52,827 nucleotides of DNA. It comes from Bacillota bacterium. Its GTDB lineage: Bacteria > Bacillota > Clostridia > Christensenellales > CAG-138. The DNA lies in contig JAEYHP010000143.1 of NCBI GenBank assembly GCA_023409435.1, positions 1-52,827 of the forward strand, given 5' to 3'. Position 1 is the first letter of the stretch. Each line of letters begins with the position of its first letter. The notes beneath the pieces were generated by a model. It was not told the DNA's origin. It made no database searches and saw only the letters and a program-made list of their open reading frames with translations. Positions 32,593 to 40,686 of this stretch are shown here, one piece after another. Both the position numbers and the translations under genes were made by a program.

Positions 32593-33507
32593 ATGCAGTT
32601 TCTAGTCATCACCAGCGCGGTGTTCGCGTTTGTGCTGGTACTGCTGCTGTTCAGCCGCCCCCGCAGGATATTGGGCGCGAAGGAGCGGCGCATCAAGCGC
32701 ATTGTGGAAACCGATAAGGCGCTTCTTGATGAACTGAATGCTGATTTCCATGAGCGGTTTATCGCGCCCATGTTAAAGCAGTTCCACCGCGCTTTCAGCC
32801 GCCTGGTAAAACCAAAAAAGGATGGCGCCGTCAACAGCAAAATGGAGCGGCAGCTGCGCATGGCGGGCATGTATATCGGCTCTTCCGGTTTCCTGGCGAT
32901 TCGCATGCTGGTAGCATTCGGATTGTTCGTTCCTGCGGCGCTGCTGCTGCGAAATGCGGAGCTTGAGATGTATTTGAAGATGCTGCTGATGCTTGCCGCT
33001 TTGATGCTGGGGCTTTTGGTACCGGTGTACTATATGCGCTTTCGGATCCGTTCGCGGCAAAGCTCCGTCAAGAACCAGCTTCCGGACATGATCGATATCC
33101 TCACCGTCAGCATCGACGCGGGCTTGAGCTTTGACCTCGCGCTAAGGCGGGCGCTGGATAAATTCACGGGCGCGCTCAAAGAGGAAATGACCGTCACCGC
33201 CATGGAGATTCAAATGGGCAAGCCCCGCCGCGTGGCGCTGACCGAGCTTGGCGAGCGCAACGACGTTGCGGAATTAAAATCCCTCGCTTCCGCCGTGGTG
33301 CAGTCCGAACAGATGGGCACGCCCATCAAGCAGGTGCTGAAAACCCAGGCGGAGCAGCTAAGGCTTGCACGCAAGCAGTACGCGCAGGAAAAGGGCATGA
33401 AGGCGTCCGTCAAAATGCTGCTTCCCATGGTGGCGTTCATATTCCCGGTGATATTCATCATATTGCTGGGCCCCACCATCATCCGTGTGATGGATACGTT
33501 CAAATAG
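32593..33507 (+). CDS. tadC: TadC, inner platform protein of the Flp pilus
   Basis: A 304-aa membrane protein paralogous to TadB: N-terminal helix, two helices at about 95-140, T2SF domain (NQLPDMIDILTVSIDAGLSF, then ALTELGERNDVAELKSLASAVVQSEQMG) and a final helix pair (LLPMVAFIFPVIFIILLGPTII). RBS GGGGGAGAA. It is the last core gene of the operon; a hairpin-repeat spacer follows before the DUF192 gene. Confidence 0.93.
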   Translation: MQFLVITSAVFAFVLVLLLFSRPRRILGAKERRIKRIVETDKALLDELNADFHERFIAPMLKQFHRAFSRLVKPKKDGAVNSKMERQLRMAGMYIGSSGFLAIRMLVAFGLFVPAALLLRNAELEMYLKMLLMLAALMLGLLVPVYYMRFRIRSRQSSVKNQLPDMIDILTVSIDAGLSFDLALRRALDKFTGALKEEMTVTAMEIQMGKPRRVALTELGERNDVAELKSLASAVVQSEQMGTPIKQVLKTQAEQLRLARKQYAQEKGMKASVKMLLPMVAFIFPVIFIILLGPTIIRVMDTFK

Positions 33508-33554
33508 TATTTTTGCGGTAAAGATCCTCAAAAGGCGGGGTACTTTGGAAAAGA

Positions 33555-33712
33555 TACGTTGAGGGCTCTGCCCTCAAACACCCGCTTAGGGTCGTGACGA
33601 CCCTAAGAACCCATCCTTGGAAATGCTATTTTAGGGTTATTTCAGATGAGGGATTCCCAAGGGACGTGTCCCTTGGGTGGGGGTTCGGGGGCAAAGCCCC
33701 TGAAAAGGTTTA
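33555..33712. repeat. modular hairpin spacer after tadC
   Basis: Four consecutive palindromes: GAGGGCTCTGCCCTC, CTTAGGGTCGT/ACGACCCTAAG (11 bp around a single G), CCCAAGGGAC/GTCCCTTGGG and GGGGC/GCCCC. The first two, with the linking bases, recur at 45263-45323. No gene is supported. The first hairpins could terminate the tad operon, though T-tracts are absent. Confidence 0.6.
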
Positions 33713-33768
33713 CTGATTGATTGATCCCAAAGAAATTTCGACAAAAACTGGATTGGACAGGTGGAACT

Positions 33769-34134
33769 ATGAAATACGCAATTCTGTATTCAGACGGCAA
33801 GGCGCTCGCGCGTATCCGCGTGGCGGACCGGTTTTTTCATCGCCTGAAAGGGCTGATGGGCGAGCGGGATATCAAGGAAGGGCTGCTGCTGCATCCGTGC
33901 TCGCAGGTCCACACCTATTTCATGCGTGAGCCCATAGACGTGGTGTACCTGGATAAGCTTGGACGCGTACTGTCCGTGGAGGAAGCGATGGAACCTGGGC
34001 GCATGGGCTTTTTTATTCACGGCTGCGCAAGCGTGCTGGAGCTGCCCGCCCACCGCTGGAAGCAGCTTGGCTGCTCTGAGCAGGTGCGGATTGTGGAAAC
34101 GGGGAGGCTGGAAAATGGCCAGGCAATCGGATGA
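33769..34134 (+). CDS. DUF192 family protein
   Basis: A 121-aa protein covering one DUF192 domain: RVADRFFHRLKGLMGERDIKEGLLLHPCSQVHTYFMREPIDVVYLD is the family core, and the C-terminal ELPAHRWKQLGC with a conserved Gly is typical. DUF192 proteins are often exported and often found near tad loci, but their function is not established; no signal peptide is seen here. The ATG at 33769 follows CAGGTGG; a longer frame to 33721 has no RBS. It overlaps the next gene by 20 bp. Confidence 0.78.
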   Translation: MKYAILYSDGKALARIRVADRFFHRLKGLMGERDIKEGLLLHPCSQVHTYFMREPIDVVYLDKLGRVLSVEEAMEPGRMGFFIHGCASVLELPAHRWKQLGCSEQVRIVETGRLENGQAIG

Positions 34135-34627
34135 AACGCCGCGCGTGGATTATAGCGGCTGCCGGAGGCCGGAGCTTGTAGCAATAGCTACGGAGCAGGC
34201 GCAGTCGCTTTCGGATATGCGAACGGTACTCTACCGGGAAACCGACGCGCTGCGCGAGGAACTGCGCATGCTTCAGGCGGAAAACCGCGCGCTCAAAGAG
34301 ATGCTATCGCAGGAAAGTAATGCGCATGAGCCCGCTGCGAACACGGTGGGTGAGGAACTATTAAAGGAAAGGCTCCGGCCCATCGTGGCTAAGCTCCTTG
34401 CAAGGCATCGTGAAGAAACACAGGCGCTGGAGAATAAACTCGCCGCGCTTCAAACGGAACTTGCGCAAGAGCGGGAAAAGCACAGCGAAGCGCAAAAACC
34501 ATTCCTTCCGTTCGAACAGACTTCCCGGCATTTTGCGCAGGAAGAAAGTGCGGCGAAATCCGTTTCCTCCAAGGCGGTTCCCATACCCCTGTACAAGCTC
34601 ATGCCGTTTGTAAGGGAGCATAAATAA
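34115..34627 (+). CDS. coiled-coil protein of unknown function
   Basis: A 170-aa soluble protein, not recognised. Residues about 25-65 and 85-125 are rich in Glu, Leu, Arg and Lys with heptad-like spacing (LREELRMLQAENRALKEML; ENKLAALQTELAQEREKHSE), giving two coiled-coil segments. The C terminus (PIPLYKLMPFVREHK) is hydrophobic/basic and may be a docking tail. The ATG at 34115 follows GGGGAGG and overlaps the DUF192 gene by 20 bp, so it is translationally coupled to it. A pilus-related scaffold role is possible from location only. Confidence 0.6.
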   Translation: MARQSDETPRVDYSGCRRPELVAIATEQAQSLSDMRTVLYRETDALREELRMLQAENRALKEMLSQESNAHEPAANTVGEELLKERLRPIVAKLLARHREETQALENKLAALQTELAQEREKHSEAQKPFLPFEQTSRHFAQEESAAKSVSSKAVPIPLYKLMPFVREHK

Positions 34628-34656
34628 CCGGATTTCAAGAAGCTAACACATTCTGT

Positions 34657-34684
34657 GGCAGGCGTGCGCCTGCCTGTTTTATTT
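34657..34684 (+). terminator. terminator after the coiled-coil gene
   Basis: GGCAGGCG (34657-34664) and CGCCTGCC (34667-34674) pair around TG, followed by TGTTTTATTT. This probably ends the tad-associated transcription unit. Confidence 0.82.
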
Positions 34685-34745
34685 CCTTCTGGCGCAAAAA
34701 CAGAACTTGCAGTATTGTAAGAAAAAGGATTGGGGGGGATATGGT

Positions 34746-35369
34746 ATGAGACCGACGGAACTGGAGTGGGATTCCATATTCGGGTGCAAGGTCAGCCACG
34801 CATTCTATAAACATGAGCAGCAGCCGGACGCGCTTGTGGCACTGTTTCCCGGCCGCGGCTATACATCGCAATTGCCGCTGCTCTATTATGCCGGTATGGC
34901 GGCAAGGGACAAAGGGTTTGACGTACTCGGCTTGGAATACGGGTTTTTTAAGGCAGGCAAGCCCTTTACGGCGGAAGATATCGCGCCGTTTTGCGAAGAG
35001 CTCATCTTGGCGCTCCGGGCGGCGGGCGCACACAATTACCAAAAGCTCTATTTTATCAGCAAAAGTCTGGGCACCATGCTTGCGGGCGCGGTGGGCGCGG
35101 CGCTTCAACACCCCGGCGTAAAACATCTGTTTTTAACGCCGGTAGAGCGCGCGCTTCCATATATACTGCAAACGAAATCCGTCGCCGTGATGGGCACGGC
35201 GGACGATACGTTCCCGGAGGACTGTATCGACGCGGTCAGGGCGGACGCAATGTGCGAACTGATTTTTATTGAGGATGCGGATCATTCGCTGGAAACGCCG
35301 CAGGGCATTTCGCATAACCTTTCGATCATGCAGCACATGGCGGGAATTTACGATGCGTTTTTCGACTAA
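34746..35369 (+). CDS. alpha/beta-hydrolase fold protein
   Basis: A 207-aa protein with alpha/beta-hydrolase features: LVALFPGRGYTSQLPLLYYAG near the N terminus (oxyanion region), the nucleophile elbow FISKSLGTMLAG (Ser-Leu-Gly) near residue 105, Asp in GTADDTFPED and His in IEDADHSLETP near 175, which together can form a Ser-Asp-His triad. The short length suggests a minimal esterase without a lid. The ATG at 34746 follows GGGGGGATAT. The substrate is unknown. A downstream pair of small genes may be separate. Confidence 0.75.
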   Translation: MRPTELEWDSIFGCKVSHAFYKHEQQPDALVALFPGRGYTSQLPLLYYAGMAARDKGFDVLGLEYGFFKAGKPFTAEDIAPFCEELILALRAAGAHNYQKLYFISKSLGTMLAGAVGAALQHPGVKHLFLTPVERALPYILQTKSVAVMGTADDTFPEDCIDAVRADAMCELIFIEDADHSLETPQGISHNLSIMQHMAGIYDAFFD

Positions 35370-35451
35370 TGCAGCCTAAATCCCGAACGCAGCCTAAAAT
35401 TTCGAATTTCCGCTGCAGGATATGCGCACACTACCCTTGAGGTGATGCAGC

Positions 35452-35613
35452 ATGCCAGAAATACCGGATGAATTTTTAACGGCGTTATCGCGGAACAAAG
35501 CGGCCATGCAGCGGTTTTCCGGCCTTCCGGACCCGGAAAAGGATACCGTGCTCAACCGCGTGCGCGGTGCGCGCACGGAGGGCGAGCTGGACGATATCGT
35601 CAACAAGCTGTAA
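35452..35613 (+). CDS. small helical protein, member 1 of a tandem pair
   Basis: A 53-aa open frame with a good RBS (TTGAGGTGAT) and ATG at 35452. The protein (ALSRNKAAMQRFSGLPDPEK, then VLNRVRGARTEGELDDIV) is paralogous to the one encoded 36 bp downstream; shared positions are AL-x-x-(N/D)-x-x-AM-x-x-F-x-x-L, then V-x-NR-x-RGA-x-x-x-x-E(L/I)-x-x-IV. It weakly recalls the C-terminal helical motif of YdeI/OmpD-associated proteins (F..L....R.....I..A....TR..RI...V..L). It has no signal peptide and its function is unknown. Confidence 0.6.
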   Translation: MPEIPDEFLTALSRNKAAMQRFSGLPDPEKDTVLNRVRGARTEGELDDIVNKL

Positions 35614-35649
35614 GGCTGTTGGGCTATGTAGATAGGAGGGATGCTTGTG

Positions 35650-35808
35650 ATGGAAATGCCGCAGGGGCTGTTGCAGGCGCTTGGGCACGATATGGACGCC
35701 ATGCGCCTCTTTGCACAGCTTTCGGGCGCGGAGCGTGCGGCGGTCGTCAACCGGGCGCGCGGAGCCGAGAGCAGGGAAAAGATAGAAGAGATTGTAAGAG
35801 GAATATAG
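35650..35808 (+). CDS. small helical protein, member 2 of a tandem pair
   Basis: A 52-aa open frame (start ATG 35650 or GTG 35647) after AGGAGGG at 35634-35640. The protein (LLQALGHDMDAMRLFAQL, then VVNRARGAESREKIEEIV) aligns along its whole length with member 1, with the same length and spacing of motifs. Two diverged copies retaining the same frame and RBS support both being real genes. A bidirectional terminator follows at once. Confidence 0.6.
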   Translation: MEMPQGLLQALGHDMDAMRLFAQLSGAERAAVVNRARGAESREKIEEIVRGI

Positions 35809-35811
35809 AGC

Positions 35812-35836
35812 AAAAAGCGGCGCAAGCCGCTTTTTT
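35812..35836. terminator. bidirectional terminator
   Basis: AAAAGCGGC and GCCGCTTTTTT flank a 4-nt GCAA loop; A and T runs on both sides suit termination of the small-gene pair (plus) and of the LysM-GH18 gene (minus). Confidence 0.85.
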
Positions 35837-35843
35837 GTTGCAG

Positions 35844-36977
35844 CTAAATCACCTTCTGTATCTGGAACATCGCCGAAAGCACCCCGTAGCTTACGGGGGA
35901 AAAACGGTTGATCGTCCAGAAACTTACGCCGCCCAGGTCGAATTCATTCACCAGCTCATAACGAGCGCGCAGGCTTTGTCGGTTGTCGAACCACACCACA
36001 TGCCGCACGCCTTCGTCGTCCTCATAAAAGAAATAGGGGGCCTGGGCCTGGGGGTCAAACTGGATTTGGGCGTTATGTTCCTGTGCAAGCTCCTCCGCCT
36101 GCGCGAATGAAACCGCGCGCGCGGCGCGGCCCTGCACATAGGGCAGCGTCCAGTCATAGCCGTAATTGGGCATGCCCATGAGTATTTTTCCCGGCTCAAT
36201 TGCCGTGGTGGCATATTCCAGCACCCGCCGCACCTGGTTGGCGGGCGCTACGGCTATGGGCGGCCCGTAGGTGTGCCCCCACTCGTATGTCATCAATATG
36301 ACATGATCCATCAAAGCGCCTATCGCCGGATAATTATGTGCTTCATATAAAAGCCCCTGCTGCTCTGCGCTGGTCTTGGGTGCGAGCGCCGTGGTGAGAA
36401 TGTAGCCAAGCGGGCGAACATGCCTTACGACTTTCTCCAAAAACCGCAAATAGGCGGGGCCGTCCGCAGGATATATGTATTCAAAATCAATATCCAGCCC
36501 GAAATAATTCTTGGATTTTAATGTTTTCACCACGTTATTTAAAAGCGTATCCTGTACGGCGTTGTCGGTGAGTATAGTGTGCGCCAGGTCGCTTGAAAAA
36601 GAACCTTCCTCTCCGATGTTGGTAATCACCATCAAAGGCGCGACATTCGCTTCGCGTGCCGCCACGATCAGGTCCGTATCCTCAATCGGCGTCAAATTCC
36701 CGTCAGGCAATACCTGATAGCTGAATATGCTCAAATATGTCAGATACGGCAGGGTTTGTTGCAGCACTTCCATATCGATGGTCGGGAACGCGTAGCCGTT
36801 GACATAAACAAGCTTCGCGTTCTCCGGATTCTCCGGTATGTTGAGCGTGGCGCCGGGAGATAACTGGTCCGGGTGCGTAACGGATGGGTTGGCCAGCAGT
36901 ATCAGCGCAGGCGTTATGCCGAATTCCCGCGCGATGGAATAGAGCGTATCGCCTGTCTGAACCACATAGTCCTGCAA
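35844..36977 (-). CDS. LysM-GH18 glycosidase, YaaH/SleL-like
   Basis: About 377 aa. One LysM peptidoglycan/chitin-binding repeat at the N terminus (YVVQTGDTLYSIAREFGITPALILLANP, then GATLNIPE; about 1-50) leads to a GH18 barrel with the catalytic FGLDIDFEYI (DxDxE, Glu as proton donor) near residue 165 and YEWGHTYGPP and LMGMPNYGYDWTLPY further on. The pattern matches spore cortex-lytic N-acetylglucosaminidases (SleL/YaaH), suggesting a spore-forming host. No signal peptide, as usual for spore-coat-associated SleL. The strong AAAGGAGG lies 10 nt from a TTG at 36977; a GTG at 36986 is too close. SleL usually has two LysM repeats; only one is seen. Confidence 0.85.
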   Translation of the reverse strand: MQDYVVQTGDTLYSIAREFGITPALILLANPSVTHPDQLSPGATLNIPENPENAKLVYVNGYAFPTIDMEVLQQTLPYLTYLSIFSYQVLPDGNLTPIEDTDLIVAAREANVAPLMVITNIGEEGSFSSDLAHTILTDNAVQDTLLNNVVKTLKSKNYFGLDIDFEYIYPADGPAYLRFLEKVVRHVRPLGYILTTALAPKTSAEQQGLLYEAHNYPAIGALMDHVILMTYEWGHTYGPPIAVAPANQVRRVLEYATTAIEPGKILMGMPNYGYDWTLPYVQGRAARAVSFAQAEELAQEHNAQIQFDPQAQAPYFFYEDDEGVRHVVWFDNRQSLRARYELVNEFDLGGVSFWTINRFSPVSYGVLSAMFQIQKVI

Positions 36978-37279
36978 GGAAACCACCTCCTTTGCCGTTT
37001 TTTACTACCTTATTGGAGTTCATTAGAAAACATGAGCAGTTTCCAACATTTTCTTTTTAAATATCCCCATATTCGGGCTTTCGGATGGCGGGATTGGGCA
37101 AATGTTCTACGCGCATTGTGCGCCGGCGTGTTATAATAGCCGCAAAGCGGCCATTATAACGCTTATTCTTATGCGCGTGCGATTTTCGCCTGGGGCGAAC
37201 GCACATGCGCGGATTATACCATATCCGCTTCGCTTCTATGGTATAATGAATGCATTCTATAAGACCGAAAGGGAAACGC
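36978..37279. other. 302-bp divergent spacer with a bipartite palindrome
   Basis: GTTATAAT-A-GCCGC (37130-37143) and GCGGC-C-ATTATAAC (37147-37160) form a near-perfect 31-bp palindrome with one mismatch, placing a TATAAT-like box on each strand. A third TATAAT occurs at 37242-37247, 33 bp before the WalJ-type start. It probably holds the promoters of the two divergent genes. Confidence 0.4.
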
Positions 37280-38068
37280 ATGCTGTTTTCACCGCTGTTT
37301 TCCGGCTCTTCCGGCAATGCAACTTTCATAGAAGCGGGAGGCGTCCGCCTGCTGGTGGACGCAGGGCTCACCGGCTCGCGCATTGAGCAGGCGCTTGCCG
37401 CCATCGGCGTTCCCCTGGATACCGTAAACGCCATACTCGTCACCCATGAGCATATCGATCACGTTCGCGGCATCGGTGTGCTTTCCCGCAAATACGGTAT
37501 TCCCGTATACGCCAACGCGGCCTGCTGGGAAGCCATGCCAAATAGCGTGGGGGAGATCGCGCCGGGCTGTACCCGCGTCATTGAAACGGGAAGGGATTTT
37601 TATATCAAAAATGTTAACATCACGCCATTCGCCACCCCGCACGACGCTGCGGAACCGGTGGGGTATACCCTGCGGCATGAAAAACGCTGCGCGGGCGTGC
37701 TGACGGATATCGGCCATATCGACGAGCGATTGATCGACGCTGTGGAGGGTTGCGACATCCTGCTCATCGAAGCCAATCATGATATCGAAATGCTCAAATC
37801 CGGCAGCTACCCCTACCCGCTTAAACAGCGTATTCTCTCCAACCGCGGCCATCTTTCCAATATCGATTGCGGGCGCGCGCTCTGCAGGCTATATGCCCGG
37901 GGCTTACGAAACGCCATACTGGGCCACTTGAGCCGGGACAACAACGAGGAGCGGCTTGCCATGGAAACCGTGGCGATCGAACTCGCGCAGGAGGATATCC
38001 ACACCGGCATGCGCGTCGCCATGTCCCACCGGGATAGGCCCTGCGGCGTGTTTCATCTGGAAGCATGA
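37280..38068 (+). CDS. MBL-fold hydrolase, WalJ/YycJ-like
   Basis: A 262-aa metallo-beta-lactamase-fold protein. The opening FSPLFSGSSGNATFIEAGG and the metal motif THEHIDHVRGIGVLSRKY are characteristic of the YycJ/WalJ group, predicted 5'-3' exonuclease-like or phosphodiesterase enzymes linked to DNA replication and cell-wall control in Firmicutes. Further ligands: SLSRDNN-type NAILGHLSRDNNEERLA near the C terminus. No walRK genes are nearby. The ATG at 37280 follows AAAGGGAAA. The CPBP gene follows 39 bp downstream. Confidence 0.88.
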   Translation: MLFSPLFSGSSGNATFIEAGGVRLLVDAGLTGSRIEQALAAIGVPLDTVNAILVTHEHIDHVRGIGVLSRKYGIPVYANAACWEAMPNSVGEIAPGCTRVIETGRDFYIKNVNITPFATPHDAAEPVGYTLRHEKRCAGVLTDIGHIDERLIDAVEGCDILLIEANHDIEMLKSGSYPYPLKQRILSNRGHLSNIDCGRALCRLYARGLRNAILGHLSRDNNEERLAMETVAIELAQEDIHTGMRVAMSHRDRPCGVFHLEA

Positions 38069-38107
38069 CGGCACCTATTTGTTAGGATTTTTTGAGGAGG
38101 TTGGTCC

Positions 38108-39148
38108 ATGAAGCCTTCAGCACCGCTAACGCTGAATACTACGCGCAAAATGAATATTTGGATGCTCGTCATCTGCATCGGTATGCTTGTATTGGGCCAG
38201 ATCCCTTCCCTCATTCCCGGAGCTATGAACGACATGGTGCGCCTGTATGCGGTCAACGCGCTTCTCGTTGAGATCGCCTGCCTCTATGTCCCCGCCACCA
38301 TATTTGTCGAGCGCAACGGCGGAAAGAACGCGTTCGGGCTCAACCGCGTGAGCGGCTGGGAATTGGCGTGGGCGGTATTGGTCGGCTTCGGGGCGTTCTT
38401 CCTGGTTACGGCCGTCAACGGGTTTCTGCAGCTGATGTGGGCGGCGGCAGGTGCGAATACCGGGCTGTTCCAGGCCCCAATCCCCACGGATGGCGGATGG
38501 CGGTTGCTTGCCTCCATATTCCTGATTGCCATTATCCCCGCGTTTGCGGAGGAAACGCTTTTCCGCGGCGCGCTGATGCATGCGTGGCTGCCGCAGGGGA
38601 GAACAAAGGCGCTTTGGCATACCGCCATTTTGTTTTCGCTCATACACCTCCAGCCCACGGCGTTTCCGGCCTATCTTTTGCTCTCGTTGTTGCTTGGAGG
38701 GGTCACGCTGCTTACGGGCTCGGTGTATCCGGCCATGGCGGTGCATGGCGTCAACAACCTGCTGGCGGTGCTCATCACGCATTTTGCGGCGGGGGAGCTA
38801 GCAAACACCCCGGATCCCACCCTTACCGCGGATGTCATTCCCGGGCTGCTCTTTTATTTGGTGCTTGGGGCTATCGCCTGTTTTTCCGGGTATAAGGGAG
38901 TCAGGGTCGCTTCGGCCCGCCGCAAACAGGCTTTGGAGGAGGACGGCAAAGAGGAGTTCAGGCGCCTGGAATTTGACGTATTAAAGCCGGAAACGGAAAC
39001 AAACGCAGAGCCGGCCGCACAAGAGGCGCCCACGGTACAGAAAAAGGGGACCGGCGCGCTCATCGCCACCTATGTGATTTTGGGGCTGATCAATCTGGCC
39101 GCGTTGCTTTTGATGTTCATTGAACTGCCGCAAGTCTTGCCCATATAG
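38108..39148 (+). CDS. CPBP-family intramembrane metalloprotease
   Basis: A 346-aa membrane protein with about eight helices. The CPBP/Abi (CAAX protease-like) signature is clear: FAEETLFRGALMHAWLP (EExxxR) near residue 150, HTAILFSLIHLQPTAF with the catalytic His, and AMAVHGVNNLLAVL. A charged cytoplasmic linker (KQALEEDGKEEFRRLEFDV) precedes the last helix. In Gram-positives these proteins serve in bacteriocin immunity or processing or in membrane proteostasis; the substrate here is unknown. RBS GAGGAGG. It probably forms an operon with the WalJ-type gene and rlmH. Confidence 0.88.
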   Translation: MKPSAPLTLNTTRKMNIWMLVICIGMLVLGQIPSLIPGAMNDMVRLYAVNALLVEIACLYVPATIFVERNGGKNAFGLNRVSGWELAWAVLVGFGAFFLVTAVNGFLQLMWAAAGANTGLFQAPIPTDGGWRLLASIFLIAIIPAFAEETLFRGALMHAWLPQGRTKALWHTAILFSLIHLQPTAFPAYLLLSLLLGGVTLLTGSVYPAMAVHGVNNLLAVLITHFAAGELANTPDPTLTADVIPGLLFYLVLGAIACFSGYKGVRVASARRKQALEEDGKEEFRRLEFDVLKPETETNAEPAAQEAPTVQKKGTGALIATYVILGLINLAALLLMFIELPQVLPI

Positions 39149-39161
39149 GGAGGAAGCAGCC

Positions 39162-39641
39162 TTGCGTCTTAGCATCGTTTGTACAGGCAAACTAAAGGAA
39201 CGCTACCTGCGCGATGCCGCGGAGGAATATAAAAAGCGCATATCCCGCTATGCGGAACTGGATTTTCTTGAAGCGCCGGACGAGCCCGTGCCCGAACGGT
39301 ATTCCGAGGCCCAGCGCGTTCAGGCTGTAAACCGCGAGGGCGAGCGCATGCTCAAAGAAATCGGCCCGCGGGAATTTGTCGTGGCGCTTTCCATCACCGG
39401 CAAACGGCATACATCGGAGTCGTTTGCGAAGTCCATGGAAGCTTGGATGGCGGGAGGTTATACGCGCATCGCGTTTGTCATAGGCGGCTCGCTGGGGCTA
39501 TCGGAAGCGATGCTTTCCCGTGCGGACGCTGAGCTTTCCTTATCCGATCTTACGTTTCCGCACCAGCTTGCGCGCATCGTGCTGTTGGAACAGATCTACC
39601 GCGCGTTCAAAATCATCAGCAACGAGCCGTATCACAAATAG
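39162..39641 (+). CDS. rlmH: 23S rRNA (pseudouridine1915-N3)-methyltransferase
   Basis: A 159-aa SPOUT methyltransferase that modifies pseudouridine 1915 in helix 69 of 23S rRNA. Family blocks: LSIVCTGKLKERYLRDAAEEYKKRISRYAEL at the start, ALSITGKRHTSESFA, FVIGGSLGLSE (SAM-binding knot) and LTFPHQLARIVLLEQIYRAFKIISNEPYHK at the end, the most conserved part. The length is exactly that of known RlmH when the TTG at 39162 (after GGGAGGA) is used; upstream codons to 39120 are not family-like. It follows the CPBP gene by 13 bp. Confidence 0.97.
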   Translation: MRLSIVCTGKLKERYLRDAAEEYKKRISRYAELDFLEAPDEPVPERYSEAQRVQAVNREGERMLKEIGPREFVVALSITGKRHTSESFAKSMEAWMAGGYTRIAFVIGGSLGLSEAMLSRADAELSLSDLTFPHQLARIVLLEQIYRAFKIISNEPYHK

Positions 39642-39657
39642 CACGCTATTGATTGAT

Positions 39658-40530
39658 TTATTCATCAAACCACTCGCCTTTTGCAACCAGGGATACCCTT
39701 CCGCCAACATTGATATCAAAGCGGTCACTCGCTTTGCTTGCTCTGAGTTTTAAAAGGGACCTTCTTCCGATTTCATACCCTTGCTCAACGCGGCATTGCA
39801 ATTGACTTTTATGAAAATAATCGTATTTCAATAAATATCCTGCCAGGTTTCCATTTGCGCTTCCTGTTGCGGCGTCTTCAGGGTACCCTGAATCATTGCA
39901 AAACACCCTGACATTCAGGTCATTTTCTTTGCTGTACGTTTCCTTACAGAACACTAGGATATTAGCCGAAAACGACTCATGCAAAAATCTAAAATAGCTA
40001 CTGTGGTTAATGCGGCATTGTCTTACCGCGTTCAGGGAAGTAAGGGGTACGATAATGGCAGGTAAACCCGTTGAGACCTCCTGGATCGGGAAGTTCGTAG
40101 CGATGGACGCTGCATCGATACCAAGAATTTCGCATACTGTCTCCCGGCCGAGCGTTCTCCCAAATTCGGGCCGGTTTTGCTTCATCCAAATAGCATTGTT
40201 TTGTTCAAATGTTACGGGAATCTGCCCAACGCCCAAATTCAAATTCATTGTTTGGCATGTCCCGTTTTCTATTTCTTTATGAATGACAAATGCGGTTCCC
40301 AGCGTGGGGTGTCCGGCAAACGGAACTTCAAAATCCGGCGTAAATATCTTTACGTCATATCCGCCATTGGCCTTGCCGTCTGACAAAATAAAGGCGGTTT
40401 CGGCAAAGTTTGTCTCTTTGGCGATCTTTTGCATTTGAGCTGCCGAAAGATTGCCTGCATTACGGAATACCGCCAATTGGTTCCCCTGGTACTTCTCTTC
40501 TGCAAAGACGTCTACAATATAAAAAAACAT
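39658..40530 (-). CDS. PhzF-family isomerase/epimerase-like protein
   Basis: A 290-aa protein of the PhzF superfamily (diaminopimelate epimerase fold). The N terminus YIVDVFAEEKYQGNQLAVF with AKETNFAETAFI (catalytic Glu) and the DFEVPFAGHPTLGTAFV motif are diagnostic; RVFCNDSGYPEDAATGSANGNLAGYL carries the second conserved block. The reaction is unknown for most family members. The ATG at 40530 has GAAGGA at 9 nt; a longer frame to 40743 is not supported. Base composition is visibly AT-richer than the flanks, as for the two genes after it. Confidence 0.9.
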   Translation of the reverse strand: MFFYIVDVFAEEKYQGNQLAVFRNAGNLSAAQMQKIAKETNFAETAFILSDGKANGGYDVKIFTPDFEVPFAGHPTLGTAFVIHKEIENGTCQTMNLNLGVGQIPVTFEQNNAIWMKQNRPEFGRTLGRETVCEILGIDAASIATNFPIQEVSTGLPAIIVPLTSLNAVRQCRINHSSYFRFLHESFSANILVFCKETYSKENDLNVRVFCNDSGYPEDAATGSANGNLAGYLLKYDYFHKSQLQCRVEQGYEIGRRSLLKLRASKASDRFDINVGGRVSLVAKGEWFDE

Positions 40531-40686
40531 ACAAAACATTCCTTCTATATAGTAATTCTTAAAATATAACGCTGCCGATTTGGTTGTCAAGCGGTACTGC
40601 TGAAACTGACTATATTTGCAGTACTTGAATTGGGAACATATGTTTGATATATTGGATGGTGTTGGAAAATGCTTAAGGAGGCACCG

